DNA of 30,088 nt, taken from positions 1 through 30,088 of the forward strand of contig JAFGFO010000425.1 of assembly GCA_016931085.1 (NCBI GenBank), in the 5' to 3' direction. The notes under the pieces are model-generated. The model did not search any database and had not been told where the DNA came from. It saw only the letters and a program-made list of their open reading frames with translations. The position numbers were made by a program, and so were the translations under genes. This DNA comes from Thermoflexales bacterium. GTDB lineage: Bacteria; Chloroflexota; Anaerolineae; Fen-1058. This document shows, in pieces, positions 7,925 through 15,664 of the stretch. Numbering within the stretch: position 1 is the stretch's first letter; every line of letters begins with the position of its first letter.

Positions 7925-8689
7925 CTAGTGCTGGGTGACAAAGTTCTCCACCACGCGCGCGAACACTTTAGGCTGTAAAGCACTCCATTCGTGGTAAGCG
8001 CGAGGCAAAACCAGCAAACTTGCACCCGGAATTTTGCTCGTCAGTTGCTGCCCCATGGAGAGTGGTACCAGGCAGTCGTTCTCTCCCCACACGGCCAAGG
8101 TTGGCACGCGCACCAAGGGTAAATAGCCACTGATGTCGGCGTACAAAGGCAGTTGCATGCAATGGTAAGCATTGGCGGCTCGAAAAACGAAATTGAACAG
8201 CGCCGTCGACGCGAGCTTGAGGTGGATGCGTACGTTGGGCATCGCGACGAACTGGGCCGGGATTTCTAGCAACTTGCGCCAAAGAACCCGCCAGAAACTC
8301 TTGAGGGGGATGCCTGCGCTGTCGATGAGCGTCAAGCTGCGCACATTATCTGGGCAGCGTGTTGCTAGCACGATCGCTATGGCGCCACCCGTCGAATGCC
8401 CAACCAAGTGGTAGGGTGCCAATCCTAACTGATCGACATAGGCTTCTATCGCCTGGGCATAATCCTCGTACTGCCAGTTGGCTACCGAAGCGGATGAGCC
8501 ATTAAAGCCCGGCCAGTCCAAGCCGATGACGTGCCTGTGCGCAGACAAGCACGCCAGGCTGTCCGAAAAAAGGGCCGATGAGAGCGCCCAGCCATGCAGG
8601 AAAAGCACGGCTGGCGCGCCGTGTGTGGCGCCACCATCCAAGAAATGCAGCCAGCCCGTGGGCAAGAGCAGTTTTCTATGAAGCAACAT
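7925..8689 (-). CDS. Alpha/beta-fold hydrolase
   Basis: A 254-aa cytoplasmic hydrolase. The frame opens further upstream, but ATG at 8689 (MLLHRKLLLPTGWLHFLDGG) gives the normal fold start and overlaps the end of the radical SAM gene by 14 bp. The oxyanion region is HGW (32-34). The nucleophile Ser99 sits in GHSTGG, the acid is probably Asp205 in GENDCLVP, and His233 in AYHEW completes the triad. A cap region lies around 125-185. It resembles esterase/lyase-type or C-C bond hydrolases of the abhydrolase_1 family; the substrate cannot be told. Coupling to the radical SAM gene suggests a shared pathway. Confidence 0.9.
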   Translation of the reverse strand: MLLHRKLLLPTGWLHFLDGGATHGAPAVLFLHGWALSSALFSDSLACLSAHRHVIGLDWPGFNGSSASVANWQYEDYAQAIEAYVDQLGLAPYHLVGHSTGGAIAIVLATRCPDNVRSLTLIDSAGIPLKSFWRVLWRKLLEIPAQFVAMPNVRIHLKLASTALFNFVFRAANAYHCMQLPLYADISGYLPLVRVPTLAVWGENDCLVPLSMGQQLTSKIPGASLLVLPRAYHEWSALQPKVFARVVENFVTQH

Positions 8690-9716
8690 CTGTTCGCTCA
8701 ATTCGCGCCAGGCGGGGCGTGTTCCACAGCCGCACGGCGCAGCGCTGGCACATGGCCGGCGGCGCGGCGGACTGGAGCGCGCGCCGAAAGGCTTGCATGC
8801 GCTCGCCGTGCCAGACGGCCTGCATACCCTCGGCCGCGTTGCCGAACTCGTGCAAGCCATCCCAGTCGTAGCAGCACGGCGTTACCTGACCGTCCCAATT
8901 GACGACCAGGCGGTGCCAGGGATGATCGCAGACGTAGCCAGATGGCTTGCTGTGCGCCAGCTCTAGTCGCCCGTCCCGTTCTTCGTAGCGGCGCAGCGCG
9001 GGCTGGGCCGGCAGCCACTGCTCTTGTGCGGCCTTGGCTGCTTTGCCCAAACCGACAGTTTTGATCCGCAGCAGCGCGCCCAACTCGTGCGCGATTTGCC
9101 GCACCGCGTCCAGCTCGTGCTCGTTGTGGCGCATGACGATGAACTGCAGCTCCACCACCGGGCGGCGCAGTCCCCACTGGCGCTTGCGCTGTTGCAAAAG
9201 CCGCGCCCCCTCCAGCAGGCGCTCGAACTGCCCACCTTGGCGATACAGGGCGTAGGTCTCAGGCGTGGCGCCATCCAGGCTGATGCGGAGGTAATCCAGT
9301 TGGCTGGCGATCAACTCGTCAACCTGCGCCGCGCGCATCAAGACCAGGCCATTGGTGCTGATGCGGGTGTGGATTTCGGCCTGCCGCGCCAGCGCGATCA
9401 TGTCGAATATCTGGGGATGCAGGAACGGTTCGCCGTAGTTGTAGAGCATCAGGCGCTCCAGCGCCCCATCCAATTCGGCCAGGATACGCTGGTACAGGTC
9501 GAAGGACATCCGCCCCTTGGCTCGCTTGAGCGTGCCGTTGCCGGTGGGGCACAGGGGACAGTGCAGGTTGCATTCGTTGGTCGGCTCAATCATCACGATG
9601 CGCGGCAGGCCAGGCGGGCGGGGCAAGCGCAGCCGCCAGCCCATGTGCAGCGTGATTTGGTTGGCCCGGCGCCTGAGCCAACGTCCTTTATCGCGCACAG
9701 CCCAGATTGGTTTCAT
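8676..9716 (-). CDS. Radical SAM/SPASM protein 1
   Basis: A 346-aa enzyme. The radical SAM cluster motif is CNLHCPLC (Cys49, Cys53, Cys56), followed by YGEP (94-97) in the place of GGEP and ISTNG (119-123). The C-terminal SPASM region has Cys263, Cys281-Cys282 (TPCCYDW) and CQRC (323-326), which can hold auxiliary Fe-S clusters. SPASM enzymes typically modify ribosomal peptides or proteins, or act in cofactor and lipid pathways; no precursor peptide is seen here, so the substrate is open. ATG 9716 lacks a clear ribosome-binding site and sits next to a palindromic repeat; Met25 (9644) is an alternative start. It is co-directional with radical SAM 2 and overlaps the hydrolase gene. Confidence 0.9.
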   Translation of the reverse strand: MKPIWAVRDKGRWLRRRANQITLHMGWRLRLPRPPGLPRIVMIEPTNECNLHCPLCPTGNGTLKRAKGRMSFDLYQRILAELDGALERLMLYNYGEPFLHPQIFDMIALARQAEIHTRISTNGLVLMRAAQVDELIASQLDYLRISLDGATPETYALYRQGGQFERLLEGARLLQQRKRQWGLRRPVVELQFIVMRHNEHELDAVRQIAHELGALLRIKTVGLGKAAKAAQEQWLPAQPALRRYEERDGRLELAHSKPSGYVCDHPWHRLVVNWDGQVTPCCYDWDGLHEFGNAAEGMQAVWHGERMQAFRRALQSAAPPAMCQRCAVRLWNTPRLARIERTDVAS

Positions 9717-9726
9717 TTAATAGTTT

Positions 9727-9815
9727 TTATCCGCGAATGAGGATTCGAAGCGAATTCTTGCGCGAATTTTCACTAATCTAAATTATTCGTGTAGATTAGC
9801 GTAGATTAGCGGATA
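9727..9815. repeat. Palindromic dispersed repeat (TTATCCGCGAAT/ATTAGCGGATA type)
   Basis: TTATCCGCGAAT at 9727-9738 pairs imperfectly with ATTAGCGGATAC at 9805-9816, with AT-rich GATTAGCGTAGATTAGCG units in the right arm. It fills the gap between the two radical SAM genes and supplies the last codons and stop of radical SAM 2. Confidence 0.75.
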
Positions 9816-10866
9816 CAATTTGGTGCAAGATGCGATTCTCGGCTAGAAAGACGTTGCAGTCGGCGCAGTGGCGCAGCGGCGAACCGTCGCGCATGGACTG
9901 GCGCAGGCGGCGGTATGGGCTGCCATGCCAGATTTCCGCAAAGGACTGCTGCGCCAAGTTGCCCAGCACGACGCGCGGCGCGGAGCAGCAGGGGGCCACG
10001 TGTCCATCGGCGGCAATCAGCGCGTGCGTCCACGGCGCGTAACACGGCTGGCCGGCAAACAGCCCGCGCGCGTAATGGCCGTCGCGGCTGGCGGCCAGCT
10101 CCTGGTGCGTGACGCCAAACGGAAAAGCTTCGCGCGCCGTGCGCATCAGGCCCCATGCCAGCGCACGCTCCGCCAGGGCGGGCGCTATGCGCTGGTTGTA
10201 GTCAAGCAGACGGCGCTTGTTCAGCAGCAGCTCGCCGCTGGGATCGCACACCGGCAGCAGCAGGATGCTCTTGCCGTTCAGCGAGTGAATCAGCTCGGGC
10301 AGCCCCGCCAGCGTGTCATAATTGTGACGGCAGACGACGGTGTTGATGCGAATGGGCAGTGATACCTCGCGCTCTTTGGCCGCGCGGCGCAGTTCGCGCA
10401 CCCCGGCCACCGTCTGCTTGAACGCGCCGCGCACGCCCCGCATCTGATCGTGCACCGAGCGCACCGGCGAGTCGATCGAGACGCACACGCTGTTCAGCCC
10501 AGCCTTGACCAACTGCTTGGATAGCTCTTTGTCAAGCAGCGTGCCGTTGGTCGTCAGCGTGACCCGCAGCTTGAGCCGCCTCGCGTGCGCCACGATATCG
10601 GGCAGGTCGGCGCGCAGGGTCGGCTCGCCGCCGGAAAAGTGAACCTTGCGGCAGCCCAGGCTGGCCAGCTCGTCCAGCGCGCGCGTGACCAGCTCAAAAT
10701 CGAGCGGGGGCGTGCTGCCGTGCCGCCAGTAATCGCACATGCGGCAATCCAAGTTGCACTGCCACAGCAGCTTGATCTTGACCATCAGCGGGCGGAAGGG
10801 CTCCGCCTGCGCCACCGCCGCGCGAAACGCTTCCGCCTCAGCCTGCACCTGCGTAACCTGATACAT
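9796..10866 (-). CDS. Radical SAM/SPASM protein 2
   Basis: A 356-aa enzyme. ATG 10866 (MYQVTQVQAEAEAF) is preferred: GAGGGA lies just upstream and the longer GTG start at 10884 falls within a hairpin. The cluster motif is CNLDCRMC (Cys37, Cys41, Cys44), followed by SGGEP (78-82) and TTNGT. The SPASM part has Cys275 (QPCYAPW), Cys293-Cys294 (VAPCC) and CADC (334-337). It is a classic SPASM architecture, similar in plan to the protein at 15660. The substrate is unknown. The last five or so residues (SANLR) and the stop lie inside a palindromic repeat, so the C-terminus is repeat-derived. It follows the small zinc protein gene by 52 bp in the same direction. Confidence 0.9.
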   Translation of the reverse strand: MYQVTQVQAEAEAFRAAVAQAEPFRPLMVKIKLLWQCNLDCRMCDYWRHGSTPPLDFELVTRALDELASLGCRKVHFSGGEPTLRADLPDIVAHARRLKLRVTLTTNGTLLDKELSKQLVKAGLNSVCVSIDSPVRSVHDQMRGVRGAFKQTVAGVRELRRAAKEREVSLPIRINTVVCRHNYDTLAGLPELIHSLNGKSILLLPVCDPSGELLLNKRRLLDYNQRIAPALAERALAWGLMRTAREAFPFGVTHQELAASRDGHYARGLFAGQPCYAPWTHALIAADGHVAPCCSAPRVVLGNLAQQSFAEIWHGSPYRRLRQSMRDGSPLRHCADCNVFLAENRILHQIVSANLR

Positions 10867-10875
10867 GCATCCCTC

Positions 10876-10897
10876 GGCTGGCACGGGAATGCCAGCC
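10876..10897. repeat. Perfect 8-bp stem hairpin before radical SAM 2
   Basis: GGCTGGCA (10876-10883) and TGCCAGCC (10890-10897) flank a 6-nt loop. It sits between the B-box-like gene and radical SAM 2, 10 nt before the ATG. Adjoining CCCTAC is shared with the repeat at the window's right end (30030-30085). It could attenuate or process the mRNA (inference). Confidence 0.6.
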
Positions 10898-10918
10898 CTA
10901 CGGTTTGGGGACCGCCCC

Positions 10919-11191
10919 TTAGCTCAGATCGGCAAAGGCGTCCGTCACCGTATCGCGCGCGCCGATGGTGGAAAACAAGGCGATGTCGTCCTCCGTGTAA
11001 TCTTGGGCCACTTGCGGCACCAGCACCGGCTGTTCCAGCCCTTGCTGGCAGGCCAGGCACAGCAGGCCGCTTTGCTGGATCGAGACGTGCTCGTCACAAA
11101 AGGCTCGCCCACACTTGATGCACGTTGCCAAAGCCTTGTTGGGGCAACGGTGCGGAACCAGATACCCCACTACCATTGAACACTGAGCCAT
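10919..11191 (-). CDS. Small B-box-like zinc-binding protein
   Basis: A 90-aa protein starting at ATG 11191 with a good AGGAGA ribosome-binding site 6 nt upstream. His14, Cys16, Cys24, Cys27 (CIKC), Cys32, His35 (FCDEH), Cys45 and Cys48 (CLAC) form a cross-brace-like pattern resembling a B-box zinc finger. The C-terminal 40 residues are acidic and hydrophobic (DYTEDDIALF). No enzymatic motif is seen. It lies 14 bp downstream of the beta-propeller/zinc-ribbon membrane gene, so the two are probably co-transcribed and may interact. Function unknown. Confidence 0.75.
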   Translation of the reverse strand: MAQCSMVVGYLVPHRCPNKALATCIKCGRAFCDEHVSIQQSGLLCLACQQGLEQPVLVPQVAQDYTEDDIALFSTIGARDTVTDAFADLS

Positions 11192-11205
11192 AGTTGTCTC
11201 CTGTG

Positions 11206-12792
11206 CTAGGTCAAAACCGTTTGCCCGCAGTACTCGCAGCGGTCGGTGCCCAGTTCCAGCTTGCCGCCGCAGTGCGGGCAGGTGATCGTTTCAGCTTGCA
11301 GCGGCACACCCAGCTTGATCAGCCTCGCTTCCGAGTCCGCCAGTTGCTCGCGCAAATCTTTCAGGCGCGCCAGGTAGGCTTGGGACGGCACCTCGCCGGC
11401 TTGCTGCATGCGCTTGAGGTCGTTGATCGACTCGTGCAGCATGATGCGGCGCGCTTTTTGCGCCTCGACCGTCATCTGCTCGGCGCTGATTTGCAGCGTG
11501 GGGGCGGGCTTCATGGAGCCGATGACGAAGGCGGCCACGGCGATCGCCACGCACGCCAGCAGCCCGCCCAGCAGCGGCGTGTACCAGAAGGGCGCGATCT
11601 CTTTGCTCAGTTTCAAAGCGCGCACCTGGCTGGCGTCGGCCACGATGTACTGCCGCTCGTTGCCGATTTTGCCGGTGGCGATCCGGTTGATGGGCGCGCT
11701 GTAACTCTTGCCAAGCAGCTTGTGGCCGTCGGCGTCGAAAAAGGATACCTCGCCATACTCGTCGCCGATGGCCACGACGTGGCGCCCGCCTGTCCCTTCG
11801 GCGTCCATCGACACGATCTCCGTGATCTTGGTCTTTTCGCCGGGCACCGAGGCTGAAAACAGGCGCTTGCCGTTTTGGTCGTAGGCCCACACGCCGTTGC
11901 GCGTGCCACCCAGCACCAACTCGCGCGTGCCGGCGTCGCCGTCCAGCTCGGCCAGGCGAATCTCGGCGACGGGCTGGCCCAGGTTAGCTGTCCACGTGGC
12001 CTGGCCGGTGCCGCCATTCAACACGTGCAGCGTGCCGCTCTCCGAGCCAAGCAGGGCGGCGCTCTGGCCGGGGCCAAGCACTTCCTCGGTGCGCAGACGG
12101 CGCAGCCCACCCGGCACGTTAAACGTCCAGGCCACCTTGCCTGCGCCGTCGAGCGCCACCACCTTGCCGTTCAGGTCCGCCGCGGCCACCAACTGAGACT
12201 GGCCGGCCTTGACGTTGTCCAGCCCGCGCAGATCTGACGCGAAGGCCGCGTCGTAGCGCCATAACTCTTCGCCCGTGGGCGAAAGCGCCACCAGCTTGCC
12301 CCGCATATCGCCGATGACCATGCCTACCTGGCCGGCGCCGGAAAAATCCACCACCGCCGCGCGGCCCGCCGCCCCCAGGCCCTCGACGTTGGTTTGCCAG
12401 ATCGTCTCGCCGTCGGCCGCGTTGATGGCCTCCACGAACGAGGCCGATTGCGTGGCATAGTAGGCGAGGACGTCTTGGACCTCGTCGCCATCTACGTCAC
12501 CCATCGAGGAGGCCAGCGTGCCTGGAAACGATTTCTCGAAAATCTTTTTGCCTCTGTCATCGAAAATCAAGATACTGTTGCCGGCCTGGACAAAAAGCTC
12601 GGACGTGCTGCGGCCGGTCAGGTTGGTCATCTTCATGCTCATCACGCTGGGCGCGGCGTACGTCCACCCCTCGCTGAGCGTCCATTTGTTTTGGCCGGCC
12701 ATGCCGGTGAAGGTGAGCGCAGCCGCCACCCCCATCACGATGATCATCAATACCACCGCCAGAACGATCGTTGTAACAGTCCGCGAATTCAT
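11206..12792 (-). CDS. Membrane-anchored beta-propeller protein with C-terminal zinc ribbon
   Basis: A 528-aa protein. ATG 12792 is chosen over the longer frame because AGGAGG lies about 7 nt upstream and the N-terminus is then a clean membrane anchor (about 6-28). Residues 40-400 hold PQQ/FG-GAP-like repeats: beta blades with motifs such as GDVDGDEVQDVLAY, LDGDAGTRELVLGG and GEVSFFDADG. These probably form a propeller outside the membrane. A second membrane helix spans about 405-426. A charged helical, probably coiled-coil segment follows (about 435-495), then a cytoplasmic zinc ribbon CPHCGG...CEYCG (Cys505, Cys508, Cys519, Cys522). The layout suggests a sensor or scaffold linking an external ligand domain to an internal zinc domain (inference). 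No close named family is recognised. Confidence 0.82.
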   Translation of the reverse strand: MNSRTVTTIVLAVVLMIIVMGVAAALTFTGMAGQNKWTLSEGWTYAAPSVMSMKMTNLTGRSTSELFVQAGNSILIFDDRGKKIFEKSFPGTLASSMGDVDGDEVQDVLAYYATQSASFVEAINAADGETIWQTNVEGLGAAGRAAVVDFSGAGQVGMVIGDMRGKLVALSPTGEELWRYDAAFASDLRGLDNVKAGQSQLVAAADLNGKVVALDGAGKVAWTFNVPGGLRRLRTEEVLGPGQSAALLGSESGTLHVLNGGTGQATWTANLGQPVAEIRLAELDGDAGTRELVLGGTRNGVWAYDQNGKRLFSASVPGEKTKITEIVSMDAEGTGGRHVVAIGDEYGEVSFFDADGHKLLGKSYSAPINRIATGKIGNERQYIVADASQVRALKLSKEIAPFWYTPLLGGLLACVAIAVAAFVIGSMKPAPTLQISAEQMTVEAQKARRIMLHESINDLKRMQQAGEVPSQAYLARLKDLREQLADSEARLIKLGVPLQAETITCPHCGGKLELGTDRCEYCGQTVLT

Positions 12793-12807
12793 ACCTGCCT
12801 CCTGGTT

Positions 12808-12941
12808 TCTACTTCGAAAATAAACCACGAAGGACACCAAGGACACTAAGAAAAAATCCTTTGTGCTCTTTGTGTCCTTTGTGGTAGAAAATTTTCGTCG
12901 TTGGTGTAGAACGTATGTTCATGAAATCTACTTCGAAAATA
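12808..12941. repeat. 15-bp direct repeats flanking a palindromic repeat
   Basis: TCTACTTCGAAAATA occurs exactly at 12808-12822 and 12927-12941. Between them, 12824-12885 is a palindrome (ACCACGAAGGACACC... paired with ...GTGTCCTTTGTGGT). The region lies between two co-directional genes. The remaining DNA up to 13007 contains another CTCCGTGCCCTTCGTGG-type arm and no gene. Confidence 0.7.
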
Positions 12942-13007
12942 GCTTTGCAGAACAAAAATCTAAAAACCTCCGTGCCCTTCGTGGAAAAAACCTCTTTCTC
13001 GTTGGGA

Positions 13008-14222
13008 TCACGATTGTACCGCCTCGCCGCGCGGCTTGAGGTGCTCGTAGGCGAAGCGCAGCACCTGGAGAATATCACCCGCTCCAATCGCTTCGTTGGT
13101 GGCACCCGACAGCACGATGCGCCCGCTGCCGGTCTGGGTCGCATCCAGTGCGAATTTGCCCACCTGCTCATTTTGGATGGGCAGCAGCTCGTACGCCTCT
13201 GGGTTGATCGTCAGTGCCAGCTTGAGTTCTCGCCGGCCCCAGACTGTGGAGCCGGCTTTCCACTTGCGCTTGTGGCTGATGCGCCCGACCTTCCACTTGC
13301 CCAGCCTGGCTTTGACACGTTCGACCACCGCCAGCCGCATCACGTTGCCGTCGTACAGCGGCATTTTCATCCGCAGCCACTCGTCTCGATAAAACGCCAC
13401 CGGCATGCCGGACGAGCTGGTCTGCTGCCGCACCACCTTGCCGGTCTGCTGGGTGCCGCTGAGGTCGAGCCAGCCAATCAGCGTGCGCTTGGGCGCGATG
13501 TCGTCTCGCAGCGTTTCAAAGATCGTGCGGGCGATGTCGTACTGCGGGCCAAACTCTTTGCCGCTGGGCCGGTTACGCATGAGGGTGATAAAGCCCACCA
13601 ACGCCGCCACCCACAGCGCCAACCCCACCAGGCTAAAAGTACACATATTGTAGCCCATGGCCACGTCGGCGCAGACAAACGGCAGGCCGAGCGGCAAAAG
13701 CAGCGCGATGATCCACAGCCGCCGGGTACGTTCCTTGGCAAACTCGCTTTGCTTTTGCCTGGTCTCGTCCATCACCCGCACGATATTGGCCGGTTTTTCG
13801 TTAAAGTTCAACAGCAGCGCGCGCCTGGCTTTGCCGGTCTGTGGCTGGGATGGAAGGCGCGGGGCGGGCGCCGAGACCGTGGCGGACGAAGGTGTGGCGT
13901 ACTCTGGCCGGTATGGCTGGGAAACGGCACCCGTTGAGGCAGCGGCGGCTGCCATCACGCTTGCAATCTTGGTCGCGGGCGAGCTAGCTTCCGACTGTTC
14001 GACGAGAAAAGTGATATAGCTTTCCAGTTGCTTGCGATCGTTTACCGGCGTGACCCTGAGCGCCTCGTTAAAGGCCGTGCGGGCGGTCGACTGATCGCCC
14101 AGTTTCATGGAATTCCACGCCAGCGCAAGCTGGTAGGCGACGTGGTGTGAATAGGGCCGCTTGCAGGCCGGGCAAGCCGTCCGCGCGTCTTTCATGTCGT
14201 TTTGGCAAAAAGGGCACTTCAT
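13008..14222 (-). CDS. Zinc-ribbon/TPR-like protein with two membrane helices
   Basis: A 404-aa protein starting at ATG 14222, with GGGAGGTG about 6 nt upstream; the longer GTG frame is less likely. The N-terminal zinc ribbon is CPFC...CPAC (Cys3, Cys6, Cys17, Cys20). Residues about 26-75 look like a TPR-type helix pair (LALAWNSMKLGDQSTARTAFNEAL). A low-complexity Ala/Ser/Pro linker follows (80-130). Two membrane helices lie at about 169-188 and 193-215. The C-terminal 190 residues are a mixed, basic domain with no recognised family. Topology suggests both ends in the cytoplasm. It shares the zinc-ribbon-plus-membrane plan with the next gene, from which it is separated by a repeat-filled 215-bp gap. 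Function unknown. Confidence 0.8.
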   Translation of the reverse strand: MKCPFCQNDMKDARTACPACKRPYSHHVAYQLALAWNSMKLGDQSTARTAFNEALRVTPVNDRKQLESYITFLVEQSEASSPATKIASVMAAAAASTGAVSQPYRPEYATPSSATVSAPAPRLPSQPQTGKARRALLLNFNEKPANIVRVMDETRQKQSEFAKERTRRLWIIALLLPLGLPFVCADVAMGYNMCTFSLVGLALWVAALVGFITLMRNRPSGKEFGPQYDIARTIFETLRDDIAPKRTLIGWLDLSGTQQTGKVVRQQTSSSGMPVAFYRDEWLRMKMPLYDGNVMRLAVVERVKARLGKWKVGRISHKRKWKAGSTVWGRRELKLALTINPEAYELLPIQNEQVGKFALDATQTGSGRIVLSGATNEAIGAGDILQVLRFAYEHLKPRGEAVQS

Positions 14223-14280
14223 GGAGCACCTCCCTCGCACAGCTTGGCTATTACACTTTTTGAGTTATAATTGAGTCCAG

Positions 14281-14430
14281 TGAAAAAAGGCTTTTTCACC
14301 GCCAAGGCGCAAAGAGCGCCAAGATTTTTAAGTTTGAGTTCAATAATTTTCATTCGAGCAGGCATTTTCCTAAATATTCTTTGGCCCAACCTTAATTTTC
14401 TTAGCGTCCTTCGCGTCTTTGCGGTAAAAT
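14281..14430. repeat. Palindromic dispersed repeat (CACCGCCAAGGCGCAAAG type)
   Basis: The left arm (14297-14332, ACCGCCAAGGCGCAAAGAGC) and right arm (14391-14430, ending CGTCTTTGCGGTAAAAT) are imperfect reverse complements around an AT-rich loop. A small TGAAAAA/TTTTTCA palindrome precedes it. It fills the divergent gap between the zinc-ribbon/TPR gene and the glycosyltransferase gene. Confidence 0.75.
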
Positions 14431-14463
14431 TAGAGTTATTTCAGTAGAGTCATAATTATACTA

Positions 14464-15636
14464 GTGAATACCCAGTCTGCTGTGCTTTATTCTGCTTTTG
14501 ATGTGGTGCCCAGTCCCAAGGGGGCCAGCACGCACATCACCTACTTCACGCGCGGCCTGGTCGAGGCCGGCTATCATGTTCAGCTCGTCACGGCCGGCGA
14601 CCCGGCGCTGCCTGAGCGCGACAGCTACTGCGGCGCGCAAGTCTTGCGCGTGCCGGTGGGCGACGACCTCAACTATCTCCGGCGTGCCCTCGCGTTTGGC
14701 CAGGCCGTCCTGCGCCACGTCGAATCGTCACTGCCGTATAGTATAGCACATTTCCGCTCGATTTGGGAAGGCTGGGCGCTGGTGCAGGCCCAGCCCCGCT
14801 GGGGGTACAAGACGCTGTTTGAAGTCAATGGCCTGCCCGGTATCGAGCTGAAATATCACTACCCCGAGCTGAAGGACGATCCCCTGCTGGCCAAGATCAA
14901 GCGGCAAGAGATCGTCACGCTCTTGTTGGCCGATCGCATCATTTGTCCCTCGGCGGTCACGCGCGCGTACATCGCCAGCCTGGGCGTGCCGCGCGAAAAA
15001 ATCAGCGTCATTCAAAATGGCGTAGATACCAGGCTCTTTACGCCCCAGCCGATCAAGGAGGCTGCTCGGTCTCCCACCTTGCTCTACATCGGCACGCTGG
15101 CCGATTGGCAAGGGCTGGACGTGCTCGTCGAAGCCACGCGCATCCTTGCGGCGAGGCGCACGGTACGGCTGCGTATCGTGGGGCACGGGCGCGGGCGGCA
15201 GCGCAAAGAGCTGCTCAAGCGCGTCCGTAAGCTGGGGCTGGCGGAGCTCGTTTCAGTCGAGGCCGCCGTGCCGCACCACGCCATGCCCGCCTTGTTGGCG
15301 CAGGCCGACGTGTGCATCGCGCCGCTCAGCTACAACGACCGCAACGTGACACAGGGCTGCTGCCCGCTCAAGCTCATCGAGTACATGGCGTGTGGGCGGC
15401 CGATCGTGGCCTCTAACCTGCCGGTGGTGCGCGAGCTGGCCCGCGAAGACGTGGACGCGCTGCTGTTTACGCCGGACGATCCGGCCGATTTGGCGCGCTG
15501 CATCCAGGCGATCCTGGACAACCCCGCCCTGGCTCAAGGCTTGGCCGCCTCGGCGGCGGGGCGCGCCCACACGGCCTTCAGCTGGCACGCGGCGCAGAAA
15601 AAGCTCCTCAAGGTGTACTCGGAACTACTCCGCTAG
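14464..15636 (+). CDS. GT4-type (GT-B fold) glycosyltransferase
   Basis: A 390-aa protein starting at GTG 14464. No ribosome-binding site is evident and no in-frame ATG lies nearby; the N-terminus (VLYSAFDVVPSPKGASTHI) matches the start of GT-B enzymes. The acceptor domain ends near residue 175, and ISVIQNGVDTRLF is the usual interdomain segment. The donor-binding domain has LLYIGTLADWQGLDVLVEA and the E-x7-E region KLIEYMACGRPIVASNLPVVRE (Glu306 first). It probably transfers a sugar from a nucleotide donor in polysaccharide or glycolipid synthesis; the sugar and acceptor are unknown. No signal peptide. It stands alone on this strand and converges on the radical SAM 3 gene with 23 bp between stops. 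Confidence 0.92.
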   Translation: MNTQSAVLYSAFDVVPSPKGASTHITYFTRGLVEAGYHVQLVTAGDPALPERDSYCGAQVLRVPVGDDLNYLRRALAFGQAVLRHVESSLPYSIAHFRSIWEGWALVQAQPRWGYKTLFEVNGLPGIELKYHYPELKDDPLLAKIKRQEIVTLLLADRIICPSAVTRAYIASLGVPREKISVIQNGVDTRLFTPQPIKEAARSPTLLYIGTLADWQGLDVLVEATRILAARRTVRLRIVGHGRGRQRKELLKRVRKLGLAELVSVEAAVPHHAMPALLAQADVCIAPLSYNDRNVTQGCCPLKLIEYMACGRPIVASNLPVVRELAREDVDALLFTPDDPADLARCIQAILDNPALAQGLAASAAGRAHTAFSWHAAQKKLLKVYSELLR

Positions 15637-15638
15637 TT

Positions 15639-15664
15639 TCAGGTTACAGGTTTCAGGTCTCAGG
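15639..15664 (+). repeat. Dispersed TTTCAGGTTACAGG-type repeat
   Basis: TTTCAGGTTACAGGTTTCAG plus GTCTCAGG lies between the two convergent stop codons, reaching the stop of radical SAM 3. Related in inverted sense to 6706-6735. Confidence 0.55.

Noticed and set aside
12915..13937. 340-codon + strand frame over the zinc-ribbon/TPR gene
   Set aside because: The opposite strand has a clear zinc ribbon, membrane helices and ribosome-binding site; the + frame starts in repeat DNA.
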